Source of the DNA: Pseudomonas urmiensis
GTDB lineage: Bacteria > Pseudomonadota > Gammaproteobacteria > Pseudomonadales > Pseudomonadaceae
Reading direction: 5' to 3'
NCBI RefSeq assembly: GCF_014268815.2
Contig: NZ_JABWRE020000001.1
Span: forward strand, 3,911,001-3,975,000
DNA length: 64,000 nucleotides
Shown: positions 28,114 through 37,404 of the stretch, one piece after another
Layout: each line of letters starts with the position of its first letter
Position numbering within the stretch: the stretch's first letter is position 1
Made by a program: the position numbers and the translations under genes
Notes under the pieces: generated by a model
Told to the model about the DNA's origin: nothing
The model's database searches: none
The model's input: the letters and a program-made list of their open reading frames with translations, nothing else

Positions 28114-29327
28114 CAGCCAGTCACCCTTTCCGGAACCGGTTTGGTCTTCTCAAGCCTGGTGTAGAACGGCATCAGCAGGAAGTAAGCGAAATACAGCACG
28201 GTGCAGACCTGCGAGAGCAAGGTCCGACCCGGCGTAGGCGCCAGCACACCGAGGATGCCAAGGATGACGAAGGACACACAGAACACCAGCAGCCAGATCT
28301 TGCTCAACCAGCCCTTGTAACGCATCGAGCGCACCGGACTGCGGTCGAGCCAGGGCAACACGAACAGCACAGCGATGGCGGCGCCCATGGCGATCACGCC
28401 GAACAGCTTGTCAGGCACCGCACGCAAGATCGCGTAGAACGGCGTGAAGTACCAGACTGGAGCGATGTGCTCGGGGGTCTTGAACGCGTTGGCCTGTTCG
28501 AAGTTCGGTTTTTCCAGGAAGTAACCGCCCATTTCCGGGAAGAAGAACACCACGGCGCAGAACACGAAGAGGAACACCACCACGCCGACAATGTCCTTGA
28601 CGGTGTAGTACGGGTGGAACGGAATGCCGTCCAGCGGAATGCCGTTTTCGTCTTTTTTCTTCTTGATGTCGACGCCATCGGGGTTGTTCGAACCCACTTC
28701 ATGCAGCGCCAGGATGTGCAGCACCACCAGGCCCAGGATCACGATCGGCAAGGCGATCACATGCAGGGCGAAGAAGCGGTTCAGGGTAATCCCGGAAATC
28801 AGGTAGTCACCGCGGATCCACTGGGTCAGGTCATCGCCGATCAGCGGAATCGCGCCGAACAGCGAGATGATCACCTGGGCGCCCCAGTAGGACATCTGCC
28901 CCCACGGCAGCAGGTAGCCCATGAAGGCCTCGGCCATCAGTGCCAAGTAGATCAGCATGCCAAACAGCCAGACCAGCTCACGTGGCTTCTGGTAGGAGCC
29001 GTAGAGCAGCCCGCGGAACATGTGCAGGTAGACCACGATGAAGAACGCCGAAGCGCCGGTGGAGTGCAGGTAGCGCAGGATCCAGCCGTACTCGACATCG
29101 CGCATGATGTACTCGACCGAGGCGAACGCCTCTTCCGCCGAGGGGGTGAAACTCATGGTCAGCCAGACACCGGTCACGATCTGATTGACCAGCACCAGCA
29201 GCGCCAGGGAGCCGAAGAAGTACAGGAAGTTGAAGTTCTTGGGCGCGTAATACTTGCTCAGGTGGTCTTCCCACATCTTGGTGGCGGGGAAGCGAGCATC
29301 AATCCAGTCCATGAACTTGCTCATCAT
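28113..29327 (-). CDS. petB: Cytochrome b of the bc1 complex
   Basis: The quinol-oxidising membrane subunit of complex III. The 404-residue protein has the haem-ligand histidines in helices B and D (LHSTGASAFFIVVYLHMFRGLLYGSY and FALHVIALPIVILGLVVLHILALHE), the LLPWGQMSYWGAQV Qo segment, PEW replaced by PVWYFTPFYAILRAVPDK, and eight to nine transmembrane helices. Start codons ATGATG overlap the petA stop. Confidence 0.98.
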   Translation of the reverse strand: MMSKFMDWIDARFPATKMWEDHLSKYYAPKNFNFLYFFGSLALLVLVNQIVTGVWLTMSFTPSAEEAFASVEYIMRDVEYGWILRYLHSTGASAFFIVVYLHMFRGLLYGSYQKPRELVWLFGMLIYLALMAEAFMGYLLPWGQMSYWGAQVIISLFGAIPLIGDDLTQWIRGDYLISGITLNRFFALHVIALPIVILGLVVLHILALHEVGSNNPDGVDIKKKKDENGIPLDGIPFHPYYTVKDIVGVVVFLFVFCAVVFFFPEMGGYFLEKPNFEQANAFKTPEHIAPVWYFTPFYAILRAVPDKLFGVIAMGAAIAVLFVLPWLDRSPVRSMRYKGWLSKIWLLVFCVSFVILGILGVLAPTPGRTLLSQVCTVLYFAYFLLMPFYTRLEKTKPVPERVTG

Positions 29328-29917
29328 GCGTTCTCCTGATCGACGCCGATGACGATGATGTCGTCCGTCTCGTATGAGTGCGGAGGCACTGGCAGGTTGA
29401 GAGGCGCGGGCTGCGATTTATAGACGCGACCCGCGAGGTCGTAGTGGGAGCCATGGCAAGGGCAGAAGTAGCCACCTACCCACTTCGGACCGAGGTCAGC
29501 CGGTGCCACTTCAGGGCGGAAGGTCGGCGAGCAGCCCAGGTGGGTACACAGGCCCACGAGGATGAGAATTTCTGGCTTGATCGAACGCACTTGCGGGTCG
29601 ACATAGGTCGGCTGCACTGACGCCTTCGATTCGGGATCGGATAGCTCGCCGGCGATTTTCTGCAGATTCCCCAGAATCTCCTGCGTTCGCCGCACGATGA
29701 ATACCGGCTGACCGCGCCACTCAGCAACCATCTGCTGGCCCGGCTCAACCTTGGCAATATTGACCTTCACCGGTGCACCTGCGGCTTTCGCCTTGGCACT
29801 GGGAAACCATGACCCCACGAACGGTACCGCAGCCCCCACAGCCCCCGCTGCACCCACCACGGACGTGGCGGCTACGAGGAAGCGGCGCCGGCCTGCGTTG
29901 ACGCCGTCATTACTCAT
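29324..29917 (-). CDS. petA: Rieske iron-sulfur subunit of the bc1 complex
   Basis: The 197-residue subunit carries the 2Fe-2S cluster. It has a Tat-type N-terminus (GRRRFLVAATSVVGAAG) that also serves as membrane anchor, and the cluster motifs CTHLGC (Cys124, His126, Cys129) and CPCHGSHYD (Cys152, Cys154, His155). It is first in petABC. The leader region 29918-30128 contains no other gene. Confidence 0.98.
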   Translation of the reverse strand: MSNDGVNAGRRRFLVAATSVVGAAGAVGAAVPFVGSWFPSAKAKAAGAPVKVNIAKVEPGQQMVAEWRGQPVFIVRRTQEILGNLQKIAGELSDPESKASVQPTYVDPQVRSIKPEILILVGLCTHLGCSPTFRPEVAPADLGPKWVGGYFCPCHGSHYDLAGRVYKSQPAPLNLPVPPHSYETDDIIVIGVDQENA

Positions 29918-30128
29918 TCAGTCCTCTCCCATCAGCTGCTTTTGGCCTGTTGGATCAGGCCTGTATTTAGTTAAGTCTGTGGCACTAAATTTTGGTCGCC
30001 ATGGTAAGAAACAAATCCACACACTGACAAGGTGATTACCCCCTGGCTGGGCTATAACCCTCTCTTTGCTTGATCTGCGTCTATGTGGCAAGTGGTCACG
30101 GACATGCTGACAGGTTAGTTCAAGACAT

Positions 30129-30163
30129 AAAAAAAGCCCGGTTCCAAAGAACCGGGCTTTTTT
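30129..30163. terminator. Terminator after rplM-rpsI (bidirectional form)
   Basis: Arms GCCCGGTTC / GAACCGGGC with loop CAAA, A-tract at 30129-30135 and T-tract at 30158-30163. It ends the leftward rplM-rpsI transcript just past rpsI. Confidence 0.92.
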
Positions 30164-30180
30164 CGACTGCCGAAGCGAAA

Positions 30181-30573
30181 TTAACGCTTGGAGTACTGAG
30201 GACGCTTACGCGCTTTACGCAGACCCACTTTCTTACGCTCAACTTCACGAGCGTCGCGGGTGACGTAGCCAGCACGACGCAGAGCGCCACGCAGGGTTTC
30301 GTCGTAGGCCATCAGAGCGCGGGTGATACCGTGACGGATCGCACCGGCTTGACCGCTAACACCACCACCGGAAACGGTGACGTAGATGTCGAACTTGGCC
30401 ACGTTCTCGGTCAGCTCCAGCGGCTGGCGAACAACCATGCGAGCGGTTTCGCGACCGAAGAAGGTGTCCAGAGGACGGTTGTTGATGGAGATGTTACCGG
30501 TACCTGGACGCAGGAAAACGCGAGCGGTTGCGGTCTTGCGACGGCCAGTGCCGTAATTTTGAGTCGCCGACAT
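30181..30573 (-). CDS. rpsI: 30S ribosomal protein S9
   Basis: Ribosomal protein uS9, 130 residues, with [15 protein letters not shown] at the start, the [15 protein letters not shown] loop and the highly basic C-terminal tail ending [14 protein letters not shown], which reaches the P-site tRNA. It follows rplM by 14 bases in the universal L13-S9 operon. Confidence 0.99.
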   Translation of the reverse strand: MSATQNYGTGRRKTATARVFLRPGTGNISINNRPLDTFFGRETARMVVRQPLELTENVAKFDIYVTVSGGGVSGQAGAIRHGITRALMAYDETLRGALRRAGYVTRDAREVERKKVGLRKARKRPQYSKR

Positions 30574-30587
30574 AATGAACTATCCCG

Positions 30588-31016
30588 TTAGATCTTCAGT
30601 TCTTGAGGCTGCTGAGCAGTGTGTGGGTGAGCAGCACCCGCGTACACTTTCAGCTTGCGGTACATGTCGCGACCCAGCGGGTTCTTAGGCAGCATGCCTT
30701 TGACCGCGGTCTCGATGACACGCTCAGGGGCTTTGGCGATCAGCTTGTCGAAGCTGATTTCCTTGATGCCACCTGGGAAGCCGGAGTGGGAGTAGTACAT
30801 CTTGTCAGTAGTTTTGGCACCAGTGACACGTACCTGCTCGGCGTTGATAACGACGATGTAGTCGCCGGTGTCAACGTGAGGGGTGTATTCAGCTTTGTGC
30901 TTGCCACGCAGACGACGAGCGATTTCGGTAGCCAGACGACCCAGGGTCTGACCAGCGGCGTCGACGACGAACCAGTCGCGCTTTACTGTTTCTGGTTTAG
31001 CAGTAAAAGTTTTCAT
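30588..31016 (-). CDS. rplM: 50S ribosomal protein L13
   Basis: Ribosomal protein uL13, 142 residues, with [53 protein letters not shown] and [20 protein letters not shown], all diagnostic. In E. coli L13 represses its own operon; no specific leader structure could be assigned here. Confidence 0.99.
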   Translation of the reverse strand: MKTFTAKPETVKRDWFVVDAAGQTLGRLATEIARRLRGKHKAEYTPHVDTGDYIVVINAEQVRVTGAKTTDKMYYSHSGFPGGIKEISFDKLIAKAPERVIETAVKGMLPKNPLGRDMYRKLKVYAGAAHPHTAQQPQELKI

Positions 31017-31061
31017 TATCTCTAAAGCCTCAGAGGCCGCCCAGCGAAAAATAGACGGCGA

Positions 31062-31090
31062 ATCTTACTGGATAGTGCACAGCTTGACAA
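31062..31090 (-). promoter_or_regulatory. Probable rplM-rpsI promoter
   Basis: Minus strand: -35 TTGTCA (31085-31090), 17-bp spacer, -10 TAAGAT (31062-31067), about 45 bases before the rplM start. The GC-rich segment after the -10 is of the kind seen at stringently controlled promoters. Confidence 0.6.
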
Positions 31091-31273
31091 GCAAGCGCGC
31101 AGCCGGATACGGACGCTATTGGGGGCTCGGGTCGGGCACGTCCAATATTCGGCGGGGTTACTCTCGTAAGGCGGTGCATCACTTCCGCAGAACGCAGAGG
31201 TGCAGAATTATCCAGATTGCGCAAAAAAATTCAACCTGATTTGATGGCTTATTTCCCGAGGAGACGCACCCGC

Positions 31274-32314
31274 ATGGAACATCGCAAGCTCGGCCGTACC
31301 GACCTCAACGTCAGCGCCCTGTGCCTGGGCACCATGACCTGGGGTGAGCAGAACGATCAGGCGCAGGCCTTCGAGCAGATCGCCCGGGCCAAGAGCGGCG
31401 GGATCAACTTCATCGACACCGCCGAAATGTATCCGGTGCCGCCGCGCCCGGAGACCTACGCCGCCACCGAGCGAATCATCGGCAATTGGTTCGCAGCCAA
31501 CCGCGATCGCGACCAGTGGATCCTCGCCAGCAAGGTCGCCGGCCCCGGCAACGGCATCAGCCATATCCGTGATGGCCAGCTCAAGCACAACCGCCAGCAC
31601 ATCGTCGCCGCCCTGGATGAGAGCCTCAAACGTCTGCAGACCGACCGCATCGACCTGTATCAACTGCACTGGCCAGAGCGCAGCACCAACTTCTTCGGCA
31701 AGCTGGGCTACCAGCACCTGCCTCAAGATCACTTCACGCCGCTGGAAGAAACCCTCGAGGTGCTCGATGAGCAGGTGCGCGCCGGCAAGATCCGCCACAT
31801 TGGCCTATCTAATGAAACGCCGTGGGGCACGATGAAGTTCCTGCACCTGGCCGAGAGCCGCGGCTGGCCACGGGCGGTGTCGATCCAGAACCCCTACAAC
31901 CTGCTCAACCGCAGTTTCGAGGTGGGCCTGGCCGAGGTGGCGATTCGCGAACAATGCGGCCTGCTGGCTTACTCGCCACTGGCGTTCGGCATGCTCTCGG
32001 GTAAATACGAAAATGGCGCGCGGCCGGCGCAAGGCCGCCTGACCTTGTTCAGCCGCTTTTCCCGCTACTCCAATCCGCAGACGGTCGCAGCCTGCAGCCG
32101 GTATGTGCAGGTGGCCCGCGAGCATGGCCTGGATCCGGCACAGATGGCCCTGGCGTTCGTCACGCGTCAGCCGTTCGTGACCAGCAACATCATTGGCGCG
32201 ACCAGCCTGGAGCAGTTGGACAGCAACCTGGCGAGCGCCGACCTGGTGCTCGGTGATGAGTTGCTGGCGGCGATCGAGGCGATTCATCAGGAGCAGCCTA
32301 ACCCGGCGCCCTGA
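31274..32314 (+). CDS. Tas-like NADP(H)-dependent aldo/keto reductase
   Basis: A 346-residue TIM-barrel oxidoreductase very close in pattern to E. coli Tas: LGTMTWGEQND, INFIDTAEMYPVPPRPET (with the catalytic Asp and Tyr), SLKRLQTDRIDLYQLHWPER, IQNPYNLLNRSFEVGLAEV and RQPFVTSNIIGAT. The physiological substrate is not known. The ATG at 31274 is preceded by GAGGAGACGCACCCGC, a strong ribosome site; the frame opens earlier at 31217 but without such support. It diverges from rplM. Confidence 0.93.
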   Translation: MEHRKLGRTDLNVSALCLGTMTWGEQNDQAQAFEQIARAKSGGINFIDTAEMYPVPPRPETYAATERIIGNWFAANRDRDQWILASKVAGPGNGISHIRDGQLKHNRQHIVAALDESLKRLQTDRIDLYQLHWPERSTNFFGKLGYQHLPQDHFTPLEETLEVLDEQVRAGKIRHIGLSNETPWGTMKFLHLAESRGWPRAVSIQNPYNLLNRSFEVGLAEVAIREQCGLLAYSPLAFGMLSGKYENGARPAQGRLTLFSRFSRYSNPQTVAACSRYVQVAREHGLDPAQMALAFVTRQPFVTSNIIGATSLEQLDSNLASADLVLGDELLAAIEAIHQEQPNPAP

Positions 32315-32330
32315 TTGCCTTCTTCCATGC

Positions 32331-32397
32331 GTGGGAGCGGGCTTGCCCCGCGATGACGTCGGTTATCCATCCAACATCGCAGGGCATGCCCGCTCCT
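32331..32397. repeat. REP pair between Tas-like gene and GlxA-type regulator
   Basis: GTGGGAGCGGGCTTGCCCCG at 32331 faces a diverged copy ATCGCAGGGCATGCCCGCTCC ending at 32397. Both arms can form stem-loops at the end of the reductase transcript. Confidence 0.85.
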
Positions 32398-32497
32398 CCC
32401 CCTACCAACCGAATCGCCTTCGATTCCCGGGGTAGACACAATCGCCAAAAAATAAGACGATCCAGCCGGTGATTGACCACTCTACCCTATAAGAACA

Positions 32498-33502
32498 ATG
32501 ACAATGATGTTTACCCAACCCTCCGCTTCACTGCGGCGCGTCAGCATTCTGGCTGTCGACAAAGTGTTCGCATCGACGCTGATGCAGGCCAAGGATTTCT
32601 TCCACCTGGCCAGCCTGCGCTACAGCAAACAGCTGGGCCTGGGCCTGCAACCGATGTTCGAGATCTGCCTGGTAAGCCCCGACGGCCAGCCGGTGGACAG
32701 TTTCAGCAACGTGCAGGTGCCGGTCGATGGCGGCCTGGGCGATGCCGATGTGATCATCCTCCCGGCGTTCTGGGACGACTTCGACAATCTCCAGCAACGC
32801 TACCCACACGTCCTGCCCTGGCTACGCGAGCAACATGCGCGTGGCGCGGTACTGTGCGGCGAGGCCAGCGGCGTGTTCTGGCTGGCCGAGGCCGGCCTGC
32901 TCGATGGCAAGGAGGCAACCACCTACTGGCGCTTCTTCGCCAGCTTCGCCGAACGCTTCCCCAAGGTGAAGCTCAATCAGGACAAGCACCTGACCGACGC
33001 TGACAACCTCTATTGCGCCGGCGGCACCACCTCGGCCTGCGATCTGTACATCTATCTGATCGAGCGTTTCTGCGGGGCCAACGTCGCCCGCGCCGTGGCC
33101 CGTGACATTCTGTATGAAGTGCAGCGCAGCTATACCCCAGGGCGAATGGGGTTTGGCGGACAAAAGCTGCATCAGGACCTGATCATCCTGCAGATTCAGC
33201 ACTGGCTCGAAGAGCACTTCGCCGACAAGTTCCGCTTCGAGGACGTGGCCCGCAACCACGGCATGAGCATTCGCAACTTCATGCGCCGCTTCCAGACGGC
33301 GACTGGCGACAAGCCGTTGCACTACTTGCAGCGGCTGCGCATCGAGACGGCTAAAGGCCTGCTGTCGAGCACCCGCAAGAGCATCAAGACCATCAGCTAT
33401 GAGGTGGGTTACGACGATGCCAGCTTCTTTGCCCGGCTGTTCCGCCAGCACACCGAATTGTCGCCGAACCAGTACCGGCAGCAGTTCATGCAGGAAGCGT
33501 GA
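32498..33502 (+). CDS. GlxA-type AraC-family transcriptional regulator
   Basis: A 334-residue regulator with an N-terminal DJ-1/PfpI-like domain (residues ~12-190; DADVIILPAFWDDF, GAVLCGEASGVFWLAEAGLL, where Cys is in the nucleophile-elbow position) and a C-terminal AraC double HTH (FRFEDVARNHGMSIRNFMRRF, ISYEVGYDDASFFARLFRQHTELSPNQYR). Such regulators often control amine or arginine-derivative catabolism, but no target is apparent here. The neighbouring reductase could be a target; that is only positional inference. Confidence 0.88.
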   Translation: MTMMFTQPSASLRRVSILAVDKVFASTLMQAKDFFHLASLRYSKQLGLGLQPMFEICLVSPDGQPVDSFSNVQVPVDGGLGDADVIILPAFWDDFDNLQQRYPHVLPWLREQHARGAVLCGEASGVFWLAEAGLLDGKEATTYWRFFASFAERFPKVKLNQDKHLTDADNLYCAGGTTSACDLYIYLIERFCGANVARAVARDILYEVQRSYTPGRMGFGGQKLHQDLIILQIQHWLEEHFADKFRFEDVARNHGMSIRNFMRRFQTATGDKPLHYLQRLRIETAKGLLSSTRKSIKTISYEVGYDDASFFARLFRQHTELSPNQYRQQFMQEA

Positions 33503-33513
33503 AAGCAGCGAGG

Positions 33514-33550
33514 CCCCTGTAGGAGCGGGCTTGCCCCGCTCCTACAGGGG
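33514..33550. terminator. Compact REP palindrome between convergent regulator and zapE
   Basis: A 37-base, nearly perfect palindrome: CCCCTGTAGGAGCGGG, short centre, CCCGCTCCTACAGGGG. It sits 12 bases past the regulator stop and 12 bases past the zapE stop, so it can act as a terminator for both convergent transcripts. It contains the REP core. Confidence 0.75.
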
Positions 33551-33561
33551 CAGTGGCACAC

Positions 33562-34656
33562 TCAGGGCTTGTGTGCGCGCGACAGGAATTCGTGTGACTG
33601 CATCTCCAGCAAGCGGCTCAGGGTACGCTGGAACTCGAAGCTCAAGCGGCCTCCGGTGTACAGGTCCTTGAGCTCGACCTCGGCCGAGATGATCAGCTTG
33701 ACGTTGCGGTCATAGAATTCATCGACCATGTTGATGAAGCGCCGGGCGATGTCATCGGTGGTCACGCCCATCTGCTCGACATTGCTCAACAACACGGCGT
33801 GGAAGATCTTCCCCAGCTCGATGTAGTCGTTCTGGCTGCGCGGCCCGTCGCACAGGGCGCGGAAGTCGAACCAGGCAACGTCATCGCAAGTACGCAGGGC
33901 GTGGATCTCGCGATTCTCGATCATCAGTACGTCGTTCTCGACGGCCTGGGTGCACTCCGGCGTCAGCGCCTTGAAGCTCTGGCGCAGGCTCTCGTGAGCC
34001 GCCGCGTCGAGTGGGTAGTGGAACAGTTCGGCCTGCTCCAAGTGACGCAGGCGATAGTCGACCCCGCTGTCGACGTTCACTACGTCGGTGTACTGCTTGA
34101 TCATGGCAATCGCCGGCAGGAAGCGCGCACGCTGCAGACCATCCTTGTACAGACCGTCAGGGACGATGTTGGAGGTTGCCACCAAGGAGACGCCATTCTT
34201 GAACAGCTCTTCCATCAAGGTGCCGAGGATCATGGCATCGGTGATGTCGGAAACGAAGAATTCGTCGAAGCAAATGACCTTGGCTTCCTGGGAGAAACGC
34301 TTGGCGATCACCGTCAGCGGGTTCTTCTCGCCCTTGAGCGTGCGCATCTCTTCGTGCACGCGCTTCATGAAGCGGTGGAAGTGGGTACGCATCTTCTCTT
34401 TGAACGGCAGGGCCTCGAAGAAGGTGTCCACCAGGTAAGTCTTGCCCCGGCCTACCCCGCCCCAGAAGTACAGGCCCTTGACCGGCGTCTGGTCTTTCTT
34501 GCCGAACAGCTTGCCGAACACGCCCGGCTTGTTGTTCTGCGCCGCGACCAGATCGTCGTACAGACGCTGCAAATGACGCACCGCTGTTTCCTGCGCCGCG
34601 TCATGGAAGAAATCGGGACGTTTCAGATCTGCTTGATATCGTTCTAAGGGCGTCAT
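33562..34656 (-). CDS. zapE: Cell division ATPase ZapE (AFG1-like)
   Basis: A 364-residue AAA+-like ATPase that destabilises FtsZ rings late in division in E. coli. Seen: LYFWGGVGRGKTYLVDTFFEALP (Walker A at residues 66-73), VICFDEFFVSDITDAMIL (Walker B), VATSNIVPDGLYKDGLQRARFLPAI (sensor/arginine region). It lies downstream of trpS, separated by a terminator. Confidence 0.95.
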   Translation of the reverse strand: MTPLERYQADLKRPDFFHDAAQETAVRHLQRLYDDLVAAQNNKPGVFGKLFGKKDQTPVKGLYFWGGVGRGKTYLVDTFFEALPFKEKMRTHFHRFMKRVHEEMRTLKGEKNPLTVIAKRFSQEAKVICFDEFFVSDITDAMILGTLMEELFKNGVSLVATSNIVPDGLYKDGLQRARFLPAIAMIKQYTDVVNVDSGVDYRLRHLEQAELFHYPLDAAAHESLRQSFKALTPECTQAVENDVLMIENREIHALRTCDDVAWFDFRALCDGPRSQNDYIELGKIFHAVLLSNVEQMGVTTDDIARRFINMVDEFYDRNVKLIISAEVELKDLYTGGRLSFEFQRTLSRLLEMQSHEFLSRAHKP

Positions 34657-34672
34657 AATTCGTTAGCGAGGT

Positions 34673-34709
34673 AACAAAAGCGGGCCGTCACTGTAGCGAC
34701 GGGCCCGCA
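34673..34709 (-). terminator. Terminator downstream of trpS
   Basis: On the minus strand GCGGGCCCGTCGC and GTGACGGCCCGC form a GC-rich stem with loop TACA, followed by TTTTGTT. It begins about 30 bases past the trpS stop. Confidence 0.75.
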
Positions 34710-34739
34710 TAATGGCAATCAGAGTTGCGGCGAAATGCC

Positions 34740-36089
34740 TCAGTCTGCCTGTGGTTGCAGTGCTGCACGCAAGCTGACCAGCGCTGCGTCGCGGCCGGTG
34801 GCGTCGGCGAACTGCGGGCCGTCGGCGACTTGCTCGCCTTCAAGCCACAGCGAGAAGCTCAGGCCATCGACCCGAACATCGGCATCACCACCCTGCTGCA
34901 GTTGCTTGCTGACAGCGCCCGCGGTCTTGCCGTCGGCAAAGCTGCGCGACAGCAGCAGTTGCTCACCGTCAGCAGCCAGCAGGCGGAAGCGGAAGCTGCC
35001 GTCGTCATCGCGGAAGCTGACGAAGCGGGCGCTCTTGGCAGCCTTCTTCTTCACTTCGCCGGTGCTTTGCACGCTGGTGCGGAACGAACGCAGGCCGACC
35101 GCTTCACGCAGTTGCTCAAGGAATGGCGTGGCGATCTTGCGCGCCTTGGTGGCGCCGGCCAAGAGAATGTCCTCAAGGTCTGCAGGGCGCGCGATCAACT
35201 GGTGGTAGTGCTCACGCGGCGCGGCCAGTTGGCCATCGAGCAATTGGAACAGGCGCTGCTTGGCCTCACCCCAGCCCAAGCCCTGCAGCAGTTCTTCACG
35301 GAATTCGGCCGACTGCGCCTGGGTCGAGAAGGCCTGGAATAGAGTGAACAAGTGCGAGTTGTCCGGATCCTTGGCCTCGCCCGGCGCGCGCGAGTCGGTG
35401 ACGATCCGCGAGATGGCGTCCTTCATGTCCTTGGCGCTGCTGAACAACGGAATGGTGTTGTCGTAGCTCTTGGACATCTTGCGACCGTCCAGGCCTGGCA
35501 AGGTAGCCACGCTTTCTTCGATCACCGCTTCCGGCAGGGCGAAGAACTCCTTGCCCTGGCCGAACAGGTGGTTGAAGCGCTGGCCGATATCGCGGGCCAT
35601 TTCCACGTGCTGGATCTGGTCACGGCCCACTGGCACCTTGTGGGCGTTGAACATCAGGATGTCGGCGGCCATCAGCACCGGGTAGCTGAACAGGCCCATG
35701 GTCACGCCGGCGTCCGGGTCTTCGCCGTTTTCCAGGTTCTTGTCCACCGAGGCCTTGTAGGCATGGGCGCGGTTGAGCAGACCTTTACCGGCGACGCAGG
35801 TCAGCAGCCAGGTCAGCTCGGGGATCTCAGGGATGTCGGACTGGCGGTAGAAGGTCACCTTGTCCGGATCCAGGCCGCCGGCCAGCCAGGTAGCGGCGAT
35901 CTCCAGGCGCGAGCGCTGGATGCGCAGCGGGTCATCGCACTTGATCAGCGCGTGGTAGTCGGCCAGGAAGTAGAACGAGTCGGCACCGGGCTGTTGGCTG
36001 GCGAGAATCGCCGGGCGGATGGCCCCGGCGTAGTTGCCCAGGTGCGGGGTGCCGGTGGTGGTGATACCGGTAAGAATGCGCGTAGTCAT
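34740..36089 (-). CDS. trpS: Tryptophanyl-tRNA synthetase
   Basis: Class Ic aminoacyl-tRNA synthetase, 449 residues, about 110 longer than the E. coli enzyme because of a C-terminal extension after residue ~340 ([21 protein letters not shown]), a feature of Pseudomonas-type TrpS. Class I motifs are HLGN at residues 16-19 and KMSKS at 204-208. It follows the alpha/beta hydrolase gene by 25 bases. Confidence 0.96.
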   Translation of the reverse strand: MTTRILTGITTTGTPHLGNYAGAIRPAILASQQPGADSFYFLADYHALIKCDDPLRIQRSRLEIAATWLAGGLDPDKVTFYRQSDIPEIPELTWLLTCVAGKGLLNRAHAYKASVDKNLENGEDPDAGVTMGLFSYPVLMAADILMFNAHKVPVGRDQIQHVEMARDIGQRFNHLFGQGKEFFALPEAVIEESVATLPGLDGRKMSKSYDNTIPLFSSAKDMKDAISRIVTDSRAPGEAKDPDNSHLFTLFQAFSTQAQSAEFREELLQGLGWGEAKQRLFQLLDGQLAAPREHYHQLIARPADLEDILLAGATKARKIATPFLEQLREAVGLRSFRTSVQSTGEVKKKAAKSARFVSFRDDDGSFRFRLLAADGEQLLLSRSFADGKTAGAVSKQLQQGGDADVRVDGLSFSLWLEGEQVADGPQFADATGRDAALVSLRAALQPQAD

Positions 36090-36114
36090 GGGTAATCGCT
36101 TGATCAGGCTTGGC

Positions 36115-36750
36115 TCAGTTCGAAAGACGCGGCAGCACCAGATCCTTCAGATCGGTCAGCTTGCCATGGAAGAAGTGTCCGCATTCTGCCACTTTCAGCA
36201 GCTCATGGGGGCGCGACAGGGCGTCGGACCAATCGTAAACCAGCTGCGGATCGACCACCTCGTCGGTGTCTGGCTGGATCACGCTCAACGGGCAGCGCTG
36301 CGGCAATGGGAAGTCGGCGTTCAAACGCATCACCGCTGGCGCGACCATGAACAGGTGCTGCAAGGTTACACCAGTGGCCTCCAGGCGCCCGGCCAGGCTG
36401 GCGGCAACGAAGCCGCCGAAGGAGAAGCCCATCAACACCAGCGGCAGGTGCGGATGGGTAGCACGCACCCAGGCGGCGACCGCCTCGGCATCGTCTACTT
36501 CGCCTGCGCCCATGTCGTGGCTGCCCGCGCTTTGCCCGACCCCACGATAGTTGAAGCGTAACGTGGTGTATCCAGCATCACGGGCAGTGCGTTGCAGGGT
36601 CGAGACCACCTTGTTGAGCATGGTGCCGCCCTGGACCGGGTTGGGATGGCAGATCAATACCACCCCGCGCGGCTCGGCGACTTCCAGGTGCAAGGCTTCA
36701 AGTTGGCCGCAGGGGCCATCGATGAACAAAGGGGTTTCGCGGATAAGCAA
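36115..36750 (-). CDS. Alpha/beta hydrolase (dienelactone-hydrolase-like, YdeN/Frsa type)
   Basis: A 211-residue cytoplasmic hydrolase. Seen: [20 protein letters not shown] (HPNP oxyanion region), [24 protein letters not shown], the nucleophile elbow GFSFGG (Ser110), the acid Asp in [12 protein letters not shown] and His in [11 protein letters not shown]. These are the features of the widespread HPHP/HPNP alpha/beta-hydrolase group of unknown substrate. It is first in a likely operon with trpS. Confidence 0.88.
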   Translation of the reverse strand: MLIRETPLFIDGPCGQLEALHLEVAEPRGVVLICHPNPVQGGTMLNKVVSTLQRTARDAGYTTLRFNYRGVGQSAGSHDMGAGEVDDAEAVAAWVRATHPHLPLVLMGFSFGGFVAASLAGRLEATGVTLQHLFMVAPAVMRLNADFPLPQRCPLSVIQPDTDEVVDPQLVYDWSDALSRPHELLKVAECGHFFHGKLTDLKDLVLPRLSN

Positions 36751-36889
36751 ATCACTACTCCGTGACCTCAGGAGGGGTCGACTCGTCTAGCTGATGAATT
36801 CTGTTCTGAAATATTTGCGATCGCTCGCGGTATACAGCGCAGGTCTGAGCCGTTAACGTAAAGCAAAGCCGTTTATAGAGGAAGGACTC

Positions 36890-37327
36890 GTGGAACTCTC
36901 GCTCCTTGTTTGGTTGTTGCCGACCCTGGCCCTGGTCGTCGGCGTAGTCGTCGGCTTCGTCGTGGCCCGCCTGCTGCCCAACGCTGCACCCAGCAGCACG
37001 CAACGCCAGCTGGATGACATCCAGCAGCGTTTTGACAGCTATCAGAACGAAGTGGTGACGCACTTCAACAGCACTGCTGCCCTGGTCCAACGCCTGACCC
37101 AGAGCTACCAGGATGTGCAGGATCACCTGGCCGATGGCGCCAACCGCCTGGCCCTCGACGAACTGACCCGTCAGCGCCTGCTGGCCGCCCTGCACTCGGA
37201 AGCGGCGCAAGGTCCACGTGACCGCCTGACCCCGCCGAAGGACACGGCTGAAGTACCGCGTGACTACGCGCCCAAGGCACCTAACTCGCCGGGCATGCTC
37301 GACGAGAGCTACGGGCTCAAGCGTTGA
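36890..37327 (+). CDS. zapG: YhcB/ZapG-type membrane-anchored coiled-coil protein (DUF1043)
   Basis: A 145-residue protein with an N-terminal transmembrane helix (residues ~4-27, LVWLLPTLALVVGVVVGFVVARL), a coiled-coil with QRQLDDIQQRFDSYQNEVVTHFNST, and a disordered C-terminus. ZapG/YhcB links envelope synthesis with cell division in enterobacteria. The start is GTG at 36890 with GAGGAAGGA upstream. It diverges from the hydrolase-trpS pair. Confidence 0.9.
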   Translation: MELSLLVWLLPTLALVVGVVVGFVVARLLPNAAPSSTQRQLDDIQQRFDSYQNEVVTHFNSTAALVQRLTQSYQDVQDHLADGANRLALDELTRQRLLAALHSEAAQGPRDRLTPPKDTAEVPRDYAPKAPNSPGMLDESYGLKR

Positions 37328-37340
37328 TCAGGATGTAACG

Positions 37341-37369
37341 AACAAGGCCTCGCAAGAGGCCTTGTTTAT
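37341..37369. terminator. Terminator after zapG
   Basis: Arms AACAAGGCCTC / GAGGCCTTGTT with loop GCAA, followed by TATTTGAG on the plus strand. It lies between the convergent zapG and mdeB ends. Confidence 0.85.
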
Positions 37370-37404
37370 TTGAGACACATTGACACTTGGCGTCACCTCC
37401 AGGA

